Of a DNA stretch of 41,417 nucleotides, positions 14,796 to 22,963 are shown piece by piece. The notes beneath the pieces were generated by a model. It was not told the origin of the DNA and made no database searches. It was given only the letters and a program-made list of their open reading frames with translations. Positions within the stretch are counted from its first letter, which is position 1. Every line of letters starts with the position of its first letter. Made by a program: the position numbers and the translations under genes. The stretch is taken from contig NZ_AP014813.1 in the NCBI RefSeq assembly GCF_002355515.1, positions 1 to 41,417 on the forward strand. Direction: 5' to 3'. This DNA comes from Methylorubrum populi (lineage in GTDB: Bacteria > Pseudomonadota > Alphaproteobacteria > Rhizobiales > Beijerinckiaceae).

Positions 14796-16933
14796 CCGGC
14801 ACGTTTCCTTCCACGGGTCAGGGATTCCACGGTCGGCGTAGCGCCGACGATCGCGGCGACAGCCGCTTTGCCGTCCGACAGGCCGAACTCGCTCAGATCG
14901 ACCTCCGCCCCAAGGATCGCGCCGATGAGGCCATCCGATTGATGCGGCGCCATCGTCGGCAGCTCCGGTTCGCCGGTAGCGTCGGTCTTCGGTTCGGCGC
15001 GGCGCGCGAGTGGCGTGACGCTTTCACCCTCCGTCCCGGCCGGTTCCACCACGTTGTCGGAGGCCGGTTTCGCCCTCCGGCGAGGTGGCTTCGCGCGAGT
15101 GGGTTTGGGCGCGGCGGATGGCGGAGGGCTTGCACCGTGCAAGTCTGCCGGTGCCGGCGGTGGAGCGGGGCAGGGCGGCGGGTTGTCGGCCGCGATCGGC
15201 TCGAACCCCTTGCCCTGGTCGAGCCGCACCGTGACTTCGATCGGTTCCACGATCGGCGGGGAGCGTAGGAGACGGGTGAAGGTCCGATCCCTAAAATACC
15301 GGATGCGCCGACACCGGATCGGGTAAAGGCCAGGACGGATCAAGATCGCTTCCAGCGGCTTCAGCCGGGCGATTTCCTGCGGCAGCAGGAGCGCCCTGCG
15401 CTGATCCGTTTCCGTCAGGTTGAGCTTGTCGCGCCGAAGGGCGCGCCAGAAACGCGGCCCCGACCGGCTCGTGCCTTCAACCGTGTCGTAGCCGAGGCGT
15501 GCGCTCAGCTCTTCCGTCAGCTTCAAATCCTTGGTGCCAAAGACGACTTCCAGCCCGCAGTTGTCGAGGATGGCTTCGGCCTTGTCCGGCCCGTAGAGAT
15601 CGCGGTCGCGGAGTTGCGCCTTGCTTTGCATGATGAGCATGAGGCGGATGTTGTAGCCGGCGACATACGCGAAGGCGTCGGCGAGGACCGGCATGGGGCC
15701 GAGCAAGGGGAACTCGTCCAGCAGCATGAGCACCTGGTGCTTCGCACGGGGATCATGTTGGGGGAGGGTGCGGATCGTCAGATCAACGAGCTGTTGGAAG
15801 AACAGGGCCAGCAGCGGGCGCAGGCGCGCGATGTTGTCGGGCGTGACACCGATATAGATCGCATGGAGGGACGCGCGCAGCTCGCGCAGGTCGAAATCGC
15901 TTTCCGCCGTGGCGGCATCGATCCGAGGATTGAACCACAGCGATAACCGCGCCGTGATCGTCTTGCGGATGCTGTTCACCAGATCGGCGCTGCCCTTGAG
16001 ATAATCCTCAAGCGCCTTCACCGTCGCTTCCGTATAGGGCTTGCCCTGCTGTCGGCGTGCCTCGATCCGCTCCAACATTGACTGCGCGCCATCGACGCTC
16101 GACAGAAGGCGCAACACCTCTCCGAAGGTGAGCGGCATGTCGGGCGTCTCGGCCAGGAAGCCGGCCGCGCCGGTGAACGCCGATCGCGCTGAGTCCGTCC
16201 AGAACTGCTGATCGCCGGAGACGTGCGGGAACACCATCTGCGCGATGCGCTGAATGTCCTCGAAAGCGTCGATCGTCCCGCGCCGGACGTAGGAAAAGGG
16301 ATTGTAGCGCGCCGTGCGACCGTCCGGTGCCAGCGGATCGAACAGGAAAACCTTCTGTCCCGCCGCAGCGCGGATGCCTGCCGTCGCGGCCCAATTCTCC
16401 TTTTTCACATCGAGACAGACCAGCGTGCTTTCGTAGAGCAGGCAATTCGGGATCACGAGGCCGACGCCCTTGCCCGATCGCGTCGGGGCGTAGCAGGCGA
16501 CATGCTCCGGGCCGCCGAAGCGCAGATAGCGGCCCTGCCGGTTCTGGCCGACATAGAGGCCGCGGAACGTCTCGTAGAGGCCGGCTTTCACCAACTCGCT
16601 ACGCCGCGCCCAGCGCGTTTCGCCGTGAAGATCGCGTTGTATTATGCCCGGCCAGCCCTTCCGTGCGACACGGGCGACGAACAGGAGCGTCGGAAGGGCG
16701 GTCGCGACGCCGCCCGCGATCTTGAGCCACAGGCCGACGACAGGATGCCCGAGGCCGTAATAGTGCAGGTATTGCCAGAACTGAACGAGCGGCAGCGTGT
16801 CGGCCGTCAGAAGCTGGGTGCCGGCGAGGAATATGGTTGAGGCGACGACGGACCAGAGGACCGCGCCCAGCATGACCGCGACGAGAACCGCGAGCGCCTT
16901 GGCAGGTGCGGGCCATTCGGAGAAGTCGTCCAT
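14792..16933 (-). CDS. virD4: Type IV coupling protein VirD4/TraG
   Basis: 713 residues. Two N-terminal membrane helices are followed by a Walker A, PTRSGKGVGLVIPN (about 150-163), Walker B LMLLDEFPLLGPM (about 400) and the coupling-protein segments WAATAGIRAAAG and NPRIDAATAESDFDL. It is a hexameric inner-membrane ATPase that hands the relaxase-DNA complex to the VirB channel. The last 150 residues are Pro- and Ala-rich and low in complexity, and the DNA encoding them contains an operator-like palindrome (15129-15143). Eight bases separate it from the virB11 stop, so it closes the virB operon, followed by eexN. Confidence 0.93.
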   Translation of the reverse strand: MDDFSEWPAPAKALAVLVAVMLGAVLWSVVASTIFLAGTQLLTADTLPLVQFWQYLHYYGLGHPVVGLWLKIAGGVATALPTLLFVARVARKGWPGIIQRDLHGETRWARRSELVKAGLYETFRGLYVGQNRQGRYLRFGGPEHVACYAPTRSGKGVGLVIPNCLLYESTLVCLDVKKENWAATAGIRAAAGQKVFLFDPLAPDGRTARYNPFSYVRRGTIDAFEDIQRIAQMVFPHVSGDQQFWTDSARSAFTGAAGFLAETPDMPLTFGEVLRLLSSVDGAQSMLERIEARRQQGKPYTEATVKALEDYLKGSADLVNSIRKTITARLSLWFNPRIDAATAESDFDLRELRASLHAIYIGVTPDNIARLRPLLALFFQQLVDLTIRTLPQHDPRAKHQVLMLLDEFPLLGPMPVLADAFAYVAGYNIRLMLIMQSKAQLRDRDLYGPDKAEAILDNCGLEVVFGTKDLKLTEELSARLGYDTVEGTSRSGPRFWRALRRDKLNLTETDQRRALLLPQEIARLKPLEAILIRPGLYPIRCRRIRYFRDRTFTRLLRSPPIVEPIEVTVRLDQGKGFEPIAADNPPPCPAPPPAPADLHGASPPPSAAPKPTRAKPPRRRAKPASDNVVEPAGTEGESVTPLARRAEPKTDATGEPELPTMAPHQSDGLIGAILGAEVDLSEFGLSDGKAAVAAIVGATPTVESLTRGRKRAG
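15129..15143. promoter_or_regulatory. Palindromic operator site 2, inside virD4
   Basis: CTTGCAC-C-GTGCAAG, perfect arms, within the region coding for the disordered tail of VirD4. An intragenic site suits a ParB/KorB-type protein that acts at a distance. Confidence 0.65.
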
Positions 16934-16941
16934 CCTGCCCC

Positions 16942-17970
16942 CTATTCCGCCGCCAGAGCGCCGGGCTCCGGATGCTTGGAGAGCGGATCGAAGTGGACTT
17001 GCTCAATCGCGAAGCCACGCCGATCGCGGCGACAGTGTGCAACCACGTCGACGAGCTGGTGCAGCAGCGTGAACACATCGGCGTCGGCCAGGTGCTTGCC
17101 GGCGTCGTGCTGTTTCACCATCAGGCGTAGCGCATCGAACGCGCCGGCTGCGCTGCCGGCGTGGCATGTCGTAATCGAGCCGGGATGCCCGGCCGCGATG
17201 CTTCGGACGAAGGTGAAGGCGGCACCGTCGCGCAGCTCCTGCATGAGCACACGATCGGGTCGCATCCGCAACGCGGCTTCTATCAGATCCTCCGAACGGA
17301 CGCGGGCCACGCCCTGGTCGCCTTTCGAGTAGAAAAGCGACACGAGATTGCGCTGCGGCAGGCCGATGAACTCCGCCGTGTCCTCGATCGTAACGAGCCG
17401 TTCATCGAGCGGAATGGCCTGGATCAGCGCCTTGGCGAACGTCGTCTTGCCCGAACCCGTGTCGCCCGTGGCGATGATGGTTTTCTTCGCCTGGACGGCG
17501 AGCGGGAAGAACCGCTCCCAATCTTTGGCGCCGTGAAGTGCCATCAATTCCGTATCGAGCGGATGCGCGCGCCGGGTCGCGCCTTCCGTTCTCGCGAACA
17601 GGCCGCCGGCCGCGAGTCCCGCGATCGTCGGCGCGAAAGTGGACGGCCGCCGGATCGTCAGGCTGATCGTGCCCGCCGCGACGGCGGGCGGGCGGCAGAT
17701 TTGCACGCGCTGACCATCGGGCAGGACCGAACCGCACAGCGGGCGCTCCGGCCCCACGTCCTGTTGCGACATGGCCGCGCAAAGCGTGGCGATGGCGTCG
17801 AGTCTCTGGAACGTCAGCTCGGGCAGTTCATGCCATGTCCAACCGTCGCGGCGCTCGACGCCGGCCTCCCCCGGCCGGTTGACGACAACCTCCGTCACTG
17901 TGGGGTCGGCCAGATGCGCGGCGATCGGCGCCAGGAGAAGCCGCAGCGTGCTTTCCCCCGGCCGGATCAC
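16942..17970 (-). CDS. virB11: VirB11/TrbB-type traffic ATPase
   Basis: 342 residues. Walker A is GDTGSGKTTFAKAL (about residues 168-181), the Asp box is LVTIEDTAEFIG, Walker B is RPDRVLMQELRDGAA, and the His box is TTCHAGSA. These are the full set of the secretion AAA ATPase family, and length is normal. A soluble hexamer at the inner face of the channel powers pilus assembly and DNA transfer with VirB4. Overlaps the virB10 stop by four bases. Confidence 0.93.
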   Translation of the reverse strand: MIRPGESTLRLLLAPIAAHLADPTVTEVVVNRPGEAGVERRDGWTWHELPELTFQRLDAIATLCAAMSQQDVGPERPLCGSVLPDGQRVQICRPPAVAAGTISLTIRRPSTFAPTIAGLAAGGLFARTEGATRRAHPLDTELMALHGAKDWERFFPLAVQAKKTIIATGDTGSGKTTFAKALIQAIPLDERLVTIEDTAEFIGLPQRNLVSLFYSKGDQGVARVRSEDLIEAALRMRPDRVLMQELRDGAAFTFVRSIAAGHPGSITTCHAGSAAGAFDALRLMVKQHDAGKHLADADVFTLLHQLVDVVAHCRRDRRGFAIEQVHFDPLSKHPEPGALAAE

Positions 17971-19205
17971 TTCGTAACTCTCCGGCTTTCAGAGACGTAG
18001 CGCGGAGGCGTCGGTATCACCCGGTAGACCGTCGAGAAGTCCAGATCACGCGCCACGAAGATGCTGACCAGCTCGCCTTGGTTCTTTCGTACCGTAGGCG
18101 GTATGTTGATGCTGCCGTTCAGGCTCGATGCGATGACCGATTGTGTCGAGCCGGTGTTGATCGTCGTCGTGCCTTCCTTCGACGCGGCCGCGACGCCGGC
18201 CTGGATCACGCCGTCCACGGTCGAGAGCAGAAGAGCACCACCGAAGCGCTGCCAGAAATGGCGATCGACCTCGCCATCCATGCCGGCACGGCCGAGTGGA
18301 TCGGAGGCGGGACTGTCGAGGTTGATGACGACACCCTGCGGGGTTTCCGCGCGCGTCCAGAGCACGAACAGGCGTTCGACGCCTTGTTGCACCCCGCCCC
18401 GGAACTGACCGACGACGCGGGTGCCGCGGTCGAGCAATGTCAGGCCCGTTTTTCCCATGATATCCTGCGGGATGACGCAGGTGACGAGGCCCGGCAGCGT
18501 CGAGTCCATCGCAGTTTGCAGGATGCAGGGAACCAGCGTCCCCGTGGTCAGGAGGTAGGGCTGGTTGCGCAGCACGTTGGCCGAGACGCCAGTGAGTTGC
18601 GTCGGTTGAAGCCGGGCCGCCAGCTCGTCCCTTCCCCCTTGCCCGCCTTGGCCCCCAGGAGCCCCATAGAAGCCTGCCGGCGTCAGTCCGGCTCCATCCT
18701 GCCCCGGAGGGCCGCCGTAGCCCGCAGGCACGCCTTGGCTTCCCATTCCATAGGGGTCGGATGACATGGTGCCCGAGCCAGGTCCGTTGGAGCGGCCGGC
18801 AGCGCCGGACGTGTAGACCAGCAGACGGGGTTGCGGCCGAGGGGCCGGCGCGGCTTGACCGGGCGAGGGTTGCGCCGGCGGCATCATGACGGGCTGTGTC
18901 GGCAGTGGCGGCACCTGGTCCGGCAAGGCCGGCACGGGTGGAGGCGTCGCCGGGGGCGGCGGGACGAACGTGACCGCCGGCCGCACGGTAAGAGGCGGCC
19001 CCGGATCGGGTTTCAGGTTGGGTTTGGACGAGGTGAGCAGGATCACGCCGCAGACGATGGCGGCTCCTGCGACGATGACGCCGACACCGGCGCGCTTCGA
19101 GATGACCGGAGCGCGCCCGGCGACTTCCGAGACGTGGCGCTCGCCCTCGATCGCACCTTCTGGCGGCAGATCGGGCGCACGCGGCGGATTGTGCGTGTCG
19201 GTCAT
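17967..19205 (-). CDS. virB10: VirB10/TrbI channel protein
   Basis: 412 residues. Cytoplasmic N-terminus, one membrane helix (VGVIVAGAAIVCGVILLTSS, about 42-61), a long Pro-rich periplasmic linker to residue 130, a Gly/Gln-rich stretch to 190, and the C-terminal TrbI domain with PYLLTTGTLVPCILQTAMDSTLPG, LLDRGTRVVGQF and the antenna region near AGVAAASKEG. VirB10 bridges both membranes and responds to the ATPases. Overlaps virB9 by four bases and virB11 by four. Confidence 0.92.
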   Translation of the reverse strand: MTDTHNPPRAPDLPPEGAIEGERHVSEVAGRAPVISKRAGVGVIVAGAAIVCGVILLTSSKPNLKPDPGPPLTVRPAVTFVPPPPATPPPVPALPDQVPPLPTQPVMMPPAQPSPGQAAPAPRPQPRLLVYTSGAAGRSNGPGSGTMSSDPYGMGSQGVPAGYGGPPGQDGAGLTPAGFYGAPGGQGGQGGRDELAARLQPTQLTGVSANVLRNQPYLLTTGTLVPCILQTAMDSTLPGLVTCVIPQDIMGKTGLTLLDRGTRVVGQFRGGVQQGVERLFVLWTRAETPQGVVINLDSPASDPLGRAGMDGEVDRHFWQRFGGALLLSTVDGVIQAGVAAASKEGTTTINTGSTQSVIASSLNGSINIPPTVRKNQGELVSIFVARDLDFSTVYRVIPTPPRYVSESRRVTK

Positions 19206-20053
19206 AGACCGGCCCCCCTTACGATGCGGGTCATGTCCGGCGTGCCCGTTCCCGTGCCGGGATTGCGGCCGACCGGATCGAACCCCTGATTGATGATGCG
19301 AAGGACTTCCTGTCCGTCCCGCAGGGTGAACTCGCGCGCGGTCGTCTGAACGACGGCCATGTCACCGTTCATGGTGTAGGGAACGATTGTCTCCGTCCCG
19401 TCCGGCGCGGCCGTGTAGATCGTCGGCACGCGCATGTTGCCGGGAAAGCGGAATGCCGTCTGTCGCCCGTTATCGCTGACCTCGATCGGTTCGAGCATCG
19501 TTGACCCTTGCGCGACGTAGCGCCAGTTGCGCGGTCCCTCCGCCCAGGCTTGCGAGAGGCGGGATTGCGCGGCGTGTTCGCGCGCGACGGCAGCCGTCTG
19601 TGCGTCGATCGCGGCCCGGGCCGCGCGCGCGTCCTCCGGATAGGTGAAGGTGACGGCGTAGATCGCCGCGCTTTCCCCAGCCGGTCCACGGCGAGCTGCG
19701 AGAAGGCGGAATTGATAGGAGCGGTTCGAACCATCAAGCCGCTTGGTGACGACCTGCATGTTGGTCGAGACACGGATTTCGGTCGGCTTTATGAAAAGCA
19801 GGTTGCCGGCCGGCTGCGCGAGCCAGGCGTCGGCATCACCGATCGCGACCTGCGTGATTTCCTCCCCGGATGCGAAAATGATCTGCGTCGAGTTGGTCGG
19901 ACTTCCGACCACCCGGACGACGTTCATGGGATTGTAGGCGACGACCTGGACCCGCTCGTCGTAGCCGCCCGATCGCGGCGTCTGTTCGGCGCCGGCCGGG
20001 CTGGTGGCCAGGGCGAGGATCAGCGCCGCGCCCGCAAGCAGGGTGCGGCTCAC
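19202..20053 (-). CDS. virB9: VirB9/TrbG outer-membrane channel protein
   Basis: 283 residues with a clear signal peptide (LLAGAALILALATSPAGA). The N-terminal domain carries YNPMNVVRVVGSPTNSTQIIF and the C-terminal domain carries NWRYVAQGSTMLEPIEVSDNG, TAFRFPGNMRVPTIY and REFTLRDGQEVLRIINQGFD, all standard for the VirB9/CagX family. It forms the outer-membrane core complex with VirB7 and VirB10. Four-base overlaps on both sides. Confidence 0.92.
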   Translation of the reverse strand: MSRTLLAGAALILALATSPAGAEQTPRSGGYDERVQVVAYNPMNVVRVVGSPTNSTQIIFASGEEITQVAIGDADAWLAQPAGNLLFIKPTEIRVSTNMQVVTKRLDGSNRSYQFRLLAARRGPAGESAAIYAVTFTYPEDARAARAAIDAQTAAVAREHAAQSRLSQAWAEGPRNWRYVAQGSTMLEPIEVSDNGRQTAFRFPGNMRVPTIYTAAPDGTETIVPYTMNGDMAVVQTTAREFTLRDGQEVLRIINQGFDPVGRNPGTGTGTPDMTRIVRGAGL

Positions 20054-20781
20054 TGCACGACCTCCGTATCGGCCCGGTAGCTGGTGACGACGAAGCCCAG
20101 CGGATTGACGTTCATCGTGGAGGAGTTGACCCCGCCCGCCGCGAAGTCGAAGGCGATCGTCGCCACCATCCGCTTCATCGGCAGCGGTGTGTCACCCTTG
20201 CGCTCGATCTGGACGAAGCGGACCTGCGCGAGCTTCGGCCCGAGAAACGAGGTGGAAACCCAGCGTACCGAGGCCGAACCGTCGCGGCCGAGGACCACTT
20301 GCGGACTGTTCGGGTTGGTGCCCTGGAAGTCGGCCGCATATTCCGCCTGGACCTGCGGCGACGACATGAGCGCGACCGCGTTGAAGTTGGCTTCCGCCTC
20401 CGCGGCGCTGTAGCCCTGGCGCAGCCGGACATATTGCCAAAGGAAATAGCGCTGGGTCGCTTCCGTGGCCGCCATGTCGCCGCCGCGCACGTCATAGACG
20501 CGCTCGACCGCCCCTGTGGCGTTGTCCACCCGGAACACCAACGGCAACACTGTCTTGAAGGGAGCGAGCATGGCGACGGCGCCGACGCCGAGCAGCCCGA
20601 GCGTCGCGCCGATCGCGCCGACGATGAAGCCCGATCGCGCCAATCGTTGATAATAGCGATTGGTGTCGGCGGAATAGCTGGACACCTGACGAAAATACGC
20701 ATCGAGCACAGCCGGGTCCGAAGTGACCGGCTGCGCATACTGCGCCTGGGGCGGCGCGGTGCGGCGACCTGGTAACTTCAT
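20050..20781 (-). CDS. virB8: VirB8 inner-membrane assembly factor
   Basis: 243 residues: a short cytoplasmic tail, one membrane helix (FIVGAIGATLGLLGVGAVAML, about 49-69) and a periplasmic NTF2-like domain with RVDNATGAVERVYDV, YFLWQYVRLRQGYS and the C-terminal NPLGFVVTSYRAD. VirB8 nucleates channel assembly and contacts VirB9 and VirB10. Overlaps virB9 and the VirB7-like gene by four bases. Confidence 0.92.
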   Translation of the reverse strand: MKLPGRRTAPPQAQYAQPVTSDPAVLDAYFRQVSSYSADTNRYYQRLARSGFIVGAIGATLGLLGVGAVAMLAPFKTVLPLVFRVDNATGAVERVYDVRGGDMAATEATQRYFLWQYVRLRQGYSAAEAEANFNAVALMSSPQVQAEYAADFQGTNPNSPQVVLGRDGSASVRWVSTSFLGPKLAQVRFVQIERKGDTPLPMKRMVATIAFDFAAGGVNSSTMNVNPLGFVVTSYRADTEVVQ

Positions 20782-20978
20782 TCAGCGCCCTCCGGGTTGA
20801 GAGCTGGCGACAACGCTGGCGGGAGCGGTGCGCGGGGGCCGCGCAGATCGTCTGCCGTAGGCGCCCAGCGCCCGGCGTTGAGGGGGCGAAGCGAACCCGT
20901 CGCTTCCGCAAGTGGATGGCCGGCACAGCCGGCCAGCAGGACCGGGAGGAAAAGGGCGAAATAGAACCGGCGGATCAT
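20778..20978 (-). CDS. VirB7-like small lipoprotein
   Basis: 66 residues from ATG 20978 (AGGAACAAACG upstream). Signal peptide MIRRFYFALFLPVLLAGC with a clear lipobox LLAG-C, then a Pro-rich mature part. Position between virB6 and virB8, and a four-base overlap with virB8, match VirB7, which pairs with VirB9 in the outer membrane. Sequence alone is weak, so the call depends on context. Confidence 0.7.
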   Translation of the reverse strand: MIRRFYFALFLPVLLAGCAGHPLAEATGSLRPLNAGRWAPTADDLRGPRAPLPPALSPALNPEGAE

Positions 20979-21030
20979 CGTTTGTTCCTGGCTTTGGGCG
21001 GACTCCGGGCTTTGACGCGCGTGAGCGCGC

Positions 21031-22089
21031 CTATCCGGGGCCGCGATCGGAAAGAGAGCCGCCGGTGGTCGGGCGGACGCGCTGGTAGACCGCGCGTCCG
21101 CCTGCGAGCGCGCCGCGCCCGGCCAACGATCCGGCATAGTGGCCGAGACCGAGTGCGCCGCTGCGACCTTCGCGATAGGTGCCACCCGCTCCGTCCGGTC
21201 GATTTCGGCCGAACGAACCGATGGTGTTCTGCATCGTCCGGGCGACTGCGCCGACATGGAAGTGCAGGCCGCCGGCGAGCGAGGATGCCATGCCGGGGAG
21301 CTGGAAGGCGACGAAGGCCGCGACGGCGAAGAAGATGACGCCGGCGAGCAGCACCTGGATCATCGCCATCGAGTCGACCGACCCGAGCGCTGCGACCTGG
21401 CCGACCACCTCCGCCTCGACCTGGAGGACGATATAGAGCAGCACGATCGTCGTGATTTGCAGGATCACGCACGAGATGAGTGAGCCGATCCAGCGCTCGA
21501 AGATCGCGCGCGTCGCCGGGAAGAGGACCAGGCCGACCAGCAGCGGCCCGATCGCGATATAGAGCGCAAGCAGGACGCGCGAGATCATCCAGATCGCGAA
21601 GCAGAAGACCGTCGAGATGATCGCGACGAACCAGAACAGAACGATGACCGCCTTCTCGGCGATATCCTTCCATGAAAGTGTCCGCCAGACTTCCAGCCCC
21701 GCCCGCCATGCCTTGATCCACACCTGATCGAAGCTGTTGGCTGTGATCGTTTGCGCCCGGCCCCCGGACGTGAGCGCGTTCGCGAGGCCAGTCGGCAAGG
21801 TCGTGAAAAAGAAGTCGTAGACATATTGCTGGTAGATGCCGGCGCCGGTGATGACCCACACCACCAGCGCCATCTTGAGGATGCGACCGAGCAGCGGAGC
21901 GCCGGCCTCGTTGGTCTCGCCGCGAATGATGAGGATGCCGGTGAGCGCGATGTAGAGGACAAGGGCCACCTTGAGCGGCGCCGCCACGAACGTCAGGAAG
22001 GCGTTCATCACGCTCGCCACGGCGGTCATCAGCGGTGTCTCTACCTTCGAGACGATGTAGGCGAAGACCTGCCACTGAATGTCGTTCAT
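21031..22089 (-). CDS. virB6: VirB6/TrbL polytopic membrane protein
   Basis: 352 residues with five to seven membrane helices, for example VALVLYIALTGILII, AVIVLFWFVAIISTVFCFAIWMI and ILQITTIVLLYIVLQ, and the family segment LYIAIGPLLVGLVLFPATRAIFERW. The C-terminal 80 residues are hydrophilic and Gly-rich. VirB6 forms part of the inner-membrane DNA path. ATG 22089 lies six bases after the stop of the small upstream reading frame. The 52 bases to the virB7-like start hold no gene. Confidence 0.9.
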   Translation of the reverse strand: MNDIQWQVFAYIVSKVETPLMTAVASVMNAFLTFVAAPLKVALVLYIALTGILIIRGETNEAGAPLLGRILKMALVVWVITGAGIYQQYVYDFFFTTLPTGLANALTSGGRAQTITANSFDQVWIKAWRAGLEVWRTLSWKDIAEKAVIVLFWFVAIISTVFCFAIWMISRVLLALYIAIGPLLVGLVLFPATRAIFERWIGSLISCVILQITTIVLLYIVLQVEAEVVGQVAALGSVDSMAMIQVLLAGVIFFAVAAFVAFQLPGMASSLAGGLHFHVGAVARTMQNTIGSFGRNRPDGAGGTYREGRSGALGLGHYAGSLAGRGALAGGRAVYQRVRPTTGGSLSDRGPG

Positions 22090-22095
22090 CGCCGG

Positions 22096-22242
22096 CTATC
22101 CCCGATCTTGGCCGGCTTCAATCGCCGGGGACCGGTTCGGTGTCGCCATCGTCCCAACGACGAAGGCGAAACCCGCCAGCATCATCAGTGCGAGGTTCGA
22201 CGGATGCGCCCACCATATTTGCACGGTGCAAGGCTCTTCCAC
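22096..22242 (-). CDS. Possible small membrane protein between virB5 and virB6
   Basis: A 48-codon frame from GTG 22242 (or GTG 22224) with one hydrophobic helix, NLALMMLAGFAFVVGTM, and a polar tail. There is no clear ribosome site; translation could be coupled to the virB5 stop at 22245. The operator-like palindrome 22218-22232 lies in its first codons. In several related systems a small gene, often exclusion-related, sits at this position. It may equally be only spacer DNA. Confidence 0.35.
   Translation of the reverse strand: MEEPCTVQIWWAHPSNLALMMLAGFAFVVGTMATPNRSPAIEAGQDRG
22218..22232. promoter_or_regulatory. Palindromic operator site 3, between virB5 and virB6
   Basis: TTTGCAC-G-GTGCAAG, one mismatch from the consensus. 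It lies inside the virB operon, just downstream of the virB5 stop. Confidence 0.6.
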
Positions 22243-22244
22243 CG

Positions 22245-22937
22245 TCAGCCCCCGTGCGCTTTCGCCTGCTGAATCAGATTGTCGATCTGCTGCCGACGAA
22301 TTTCGTCGTTGCGCTGATCCTGGTTCCGTTCCTGTGCCGCCTGCCACATGGCGAGCGATTGGGCTTGGAGCTGCTGGCCCTGAAACGCTGCCTGTTCCAT
22401 CGCGATGCGCGCCTGAACATCGGCGACGGCCTTCGCATCGGGAGCGACGGTGAGCTGACCTTCGAGGCTCTGCAAGGTCTGGATATGAGATGCAGCCGAT
22501 TGATAGAGCTGCGCCGCCATTGCCTGCGTGTTGGCGATGCCGGTCGCGTTGCGCCCCATCTGCTGCGCCTGAAAGTCCTGCCCGGTTGGCGAATAGACCT
22601 TGTTCCGGTCGAGGTAGGCTTGCGCCCCCGGCGCCAGATTTCCCGACCCGTCGAGCAATCCGCCGATATTCGCCGACGACGTGCCGAGCGGGTTGCGGAA
22701 CTGGTTGGTGTTGAGCTGTTGGGCGAGCCGGTTCAGCTCGGCCTGCGGCAAGTGTGCGATGGCCGCATAGGTCTGTTGGAGCTGGGCGAGCTGGGATTGA
22801 AGCTGCCGGACCTGTTGCATCGCCTGTGCGATGGCCCGAACGTCCACCACGGCCATCTGTGCCGTGACCGGTCCGGCCGTCGTCCCGATGAGCCCCAGCG
22901 CCGCGGCGCCGGCCAGCATGTATCTACGCAACTTCAT
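22245..22937 (-). CDS. virB5: VirB5-like minor pilin/pilus-tip protein
   Basis: 230 residues from ATG 22937, chosen for the strong GGAAGGAAACGCC ribosome site and because it begins directly with a signal peptide (YMLAGAAALGLIGTTAGPVTA, cleaved near TAQ). The frame is open 16 codons further upstream. The mature protein is a long Gln/Ala-rich coiled coil (VRQLQSQLAQLQQ) typical of VirB5/TrbJ. It ends in IDNLIQQAKAHGG, shared with the EexN-like lipoprotein at 14541. Confidence 0.85.
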   Translation of the reverse strand: MKLRRYMLAGAAALGLIGTTAGPVTAQMAVVDVRAIAQAMQQVRQLQSQLAQLQQTYAAIAHLPQAELNRLAQQLNTNQFRNPLGTSSANIGGLLDGSGNLAPGAQAYLDRNKVYSPTGQDFQAQQMGRNATGIANTQAMAAQLYQSAASHIQTLQSLEGQLTVAPDAKAVADVQARIAMEQAAFQGQQLQAQSLAMWQAAQERNQDQRNDEIRRQQIDNLIQQAKAHGG

Positions 22938-22963
22938 GGCGTTTCCTTCCTCTCGCCCAGGGT

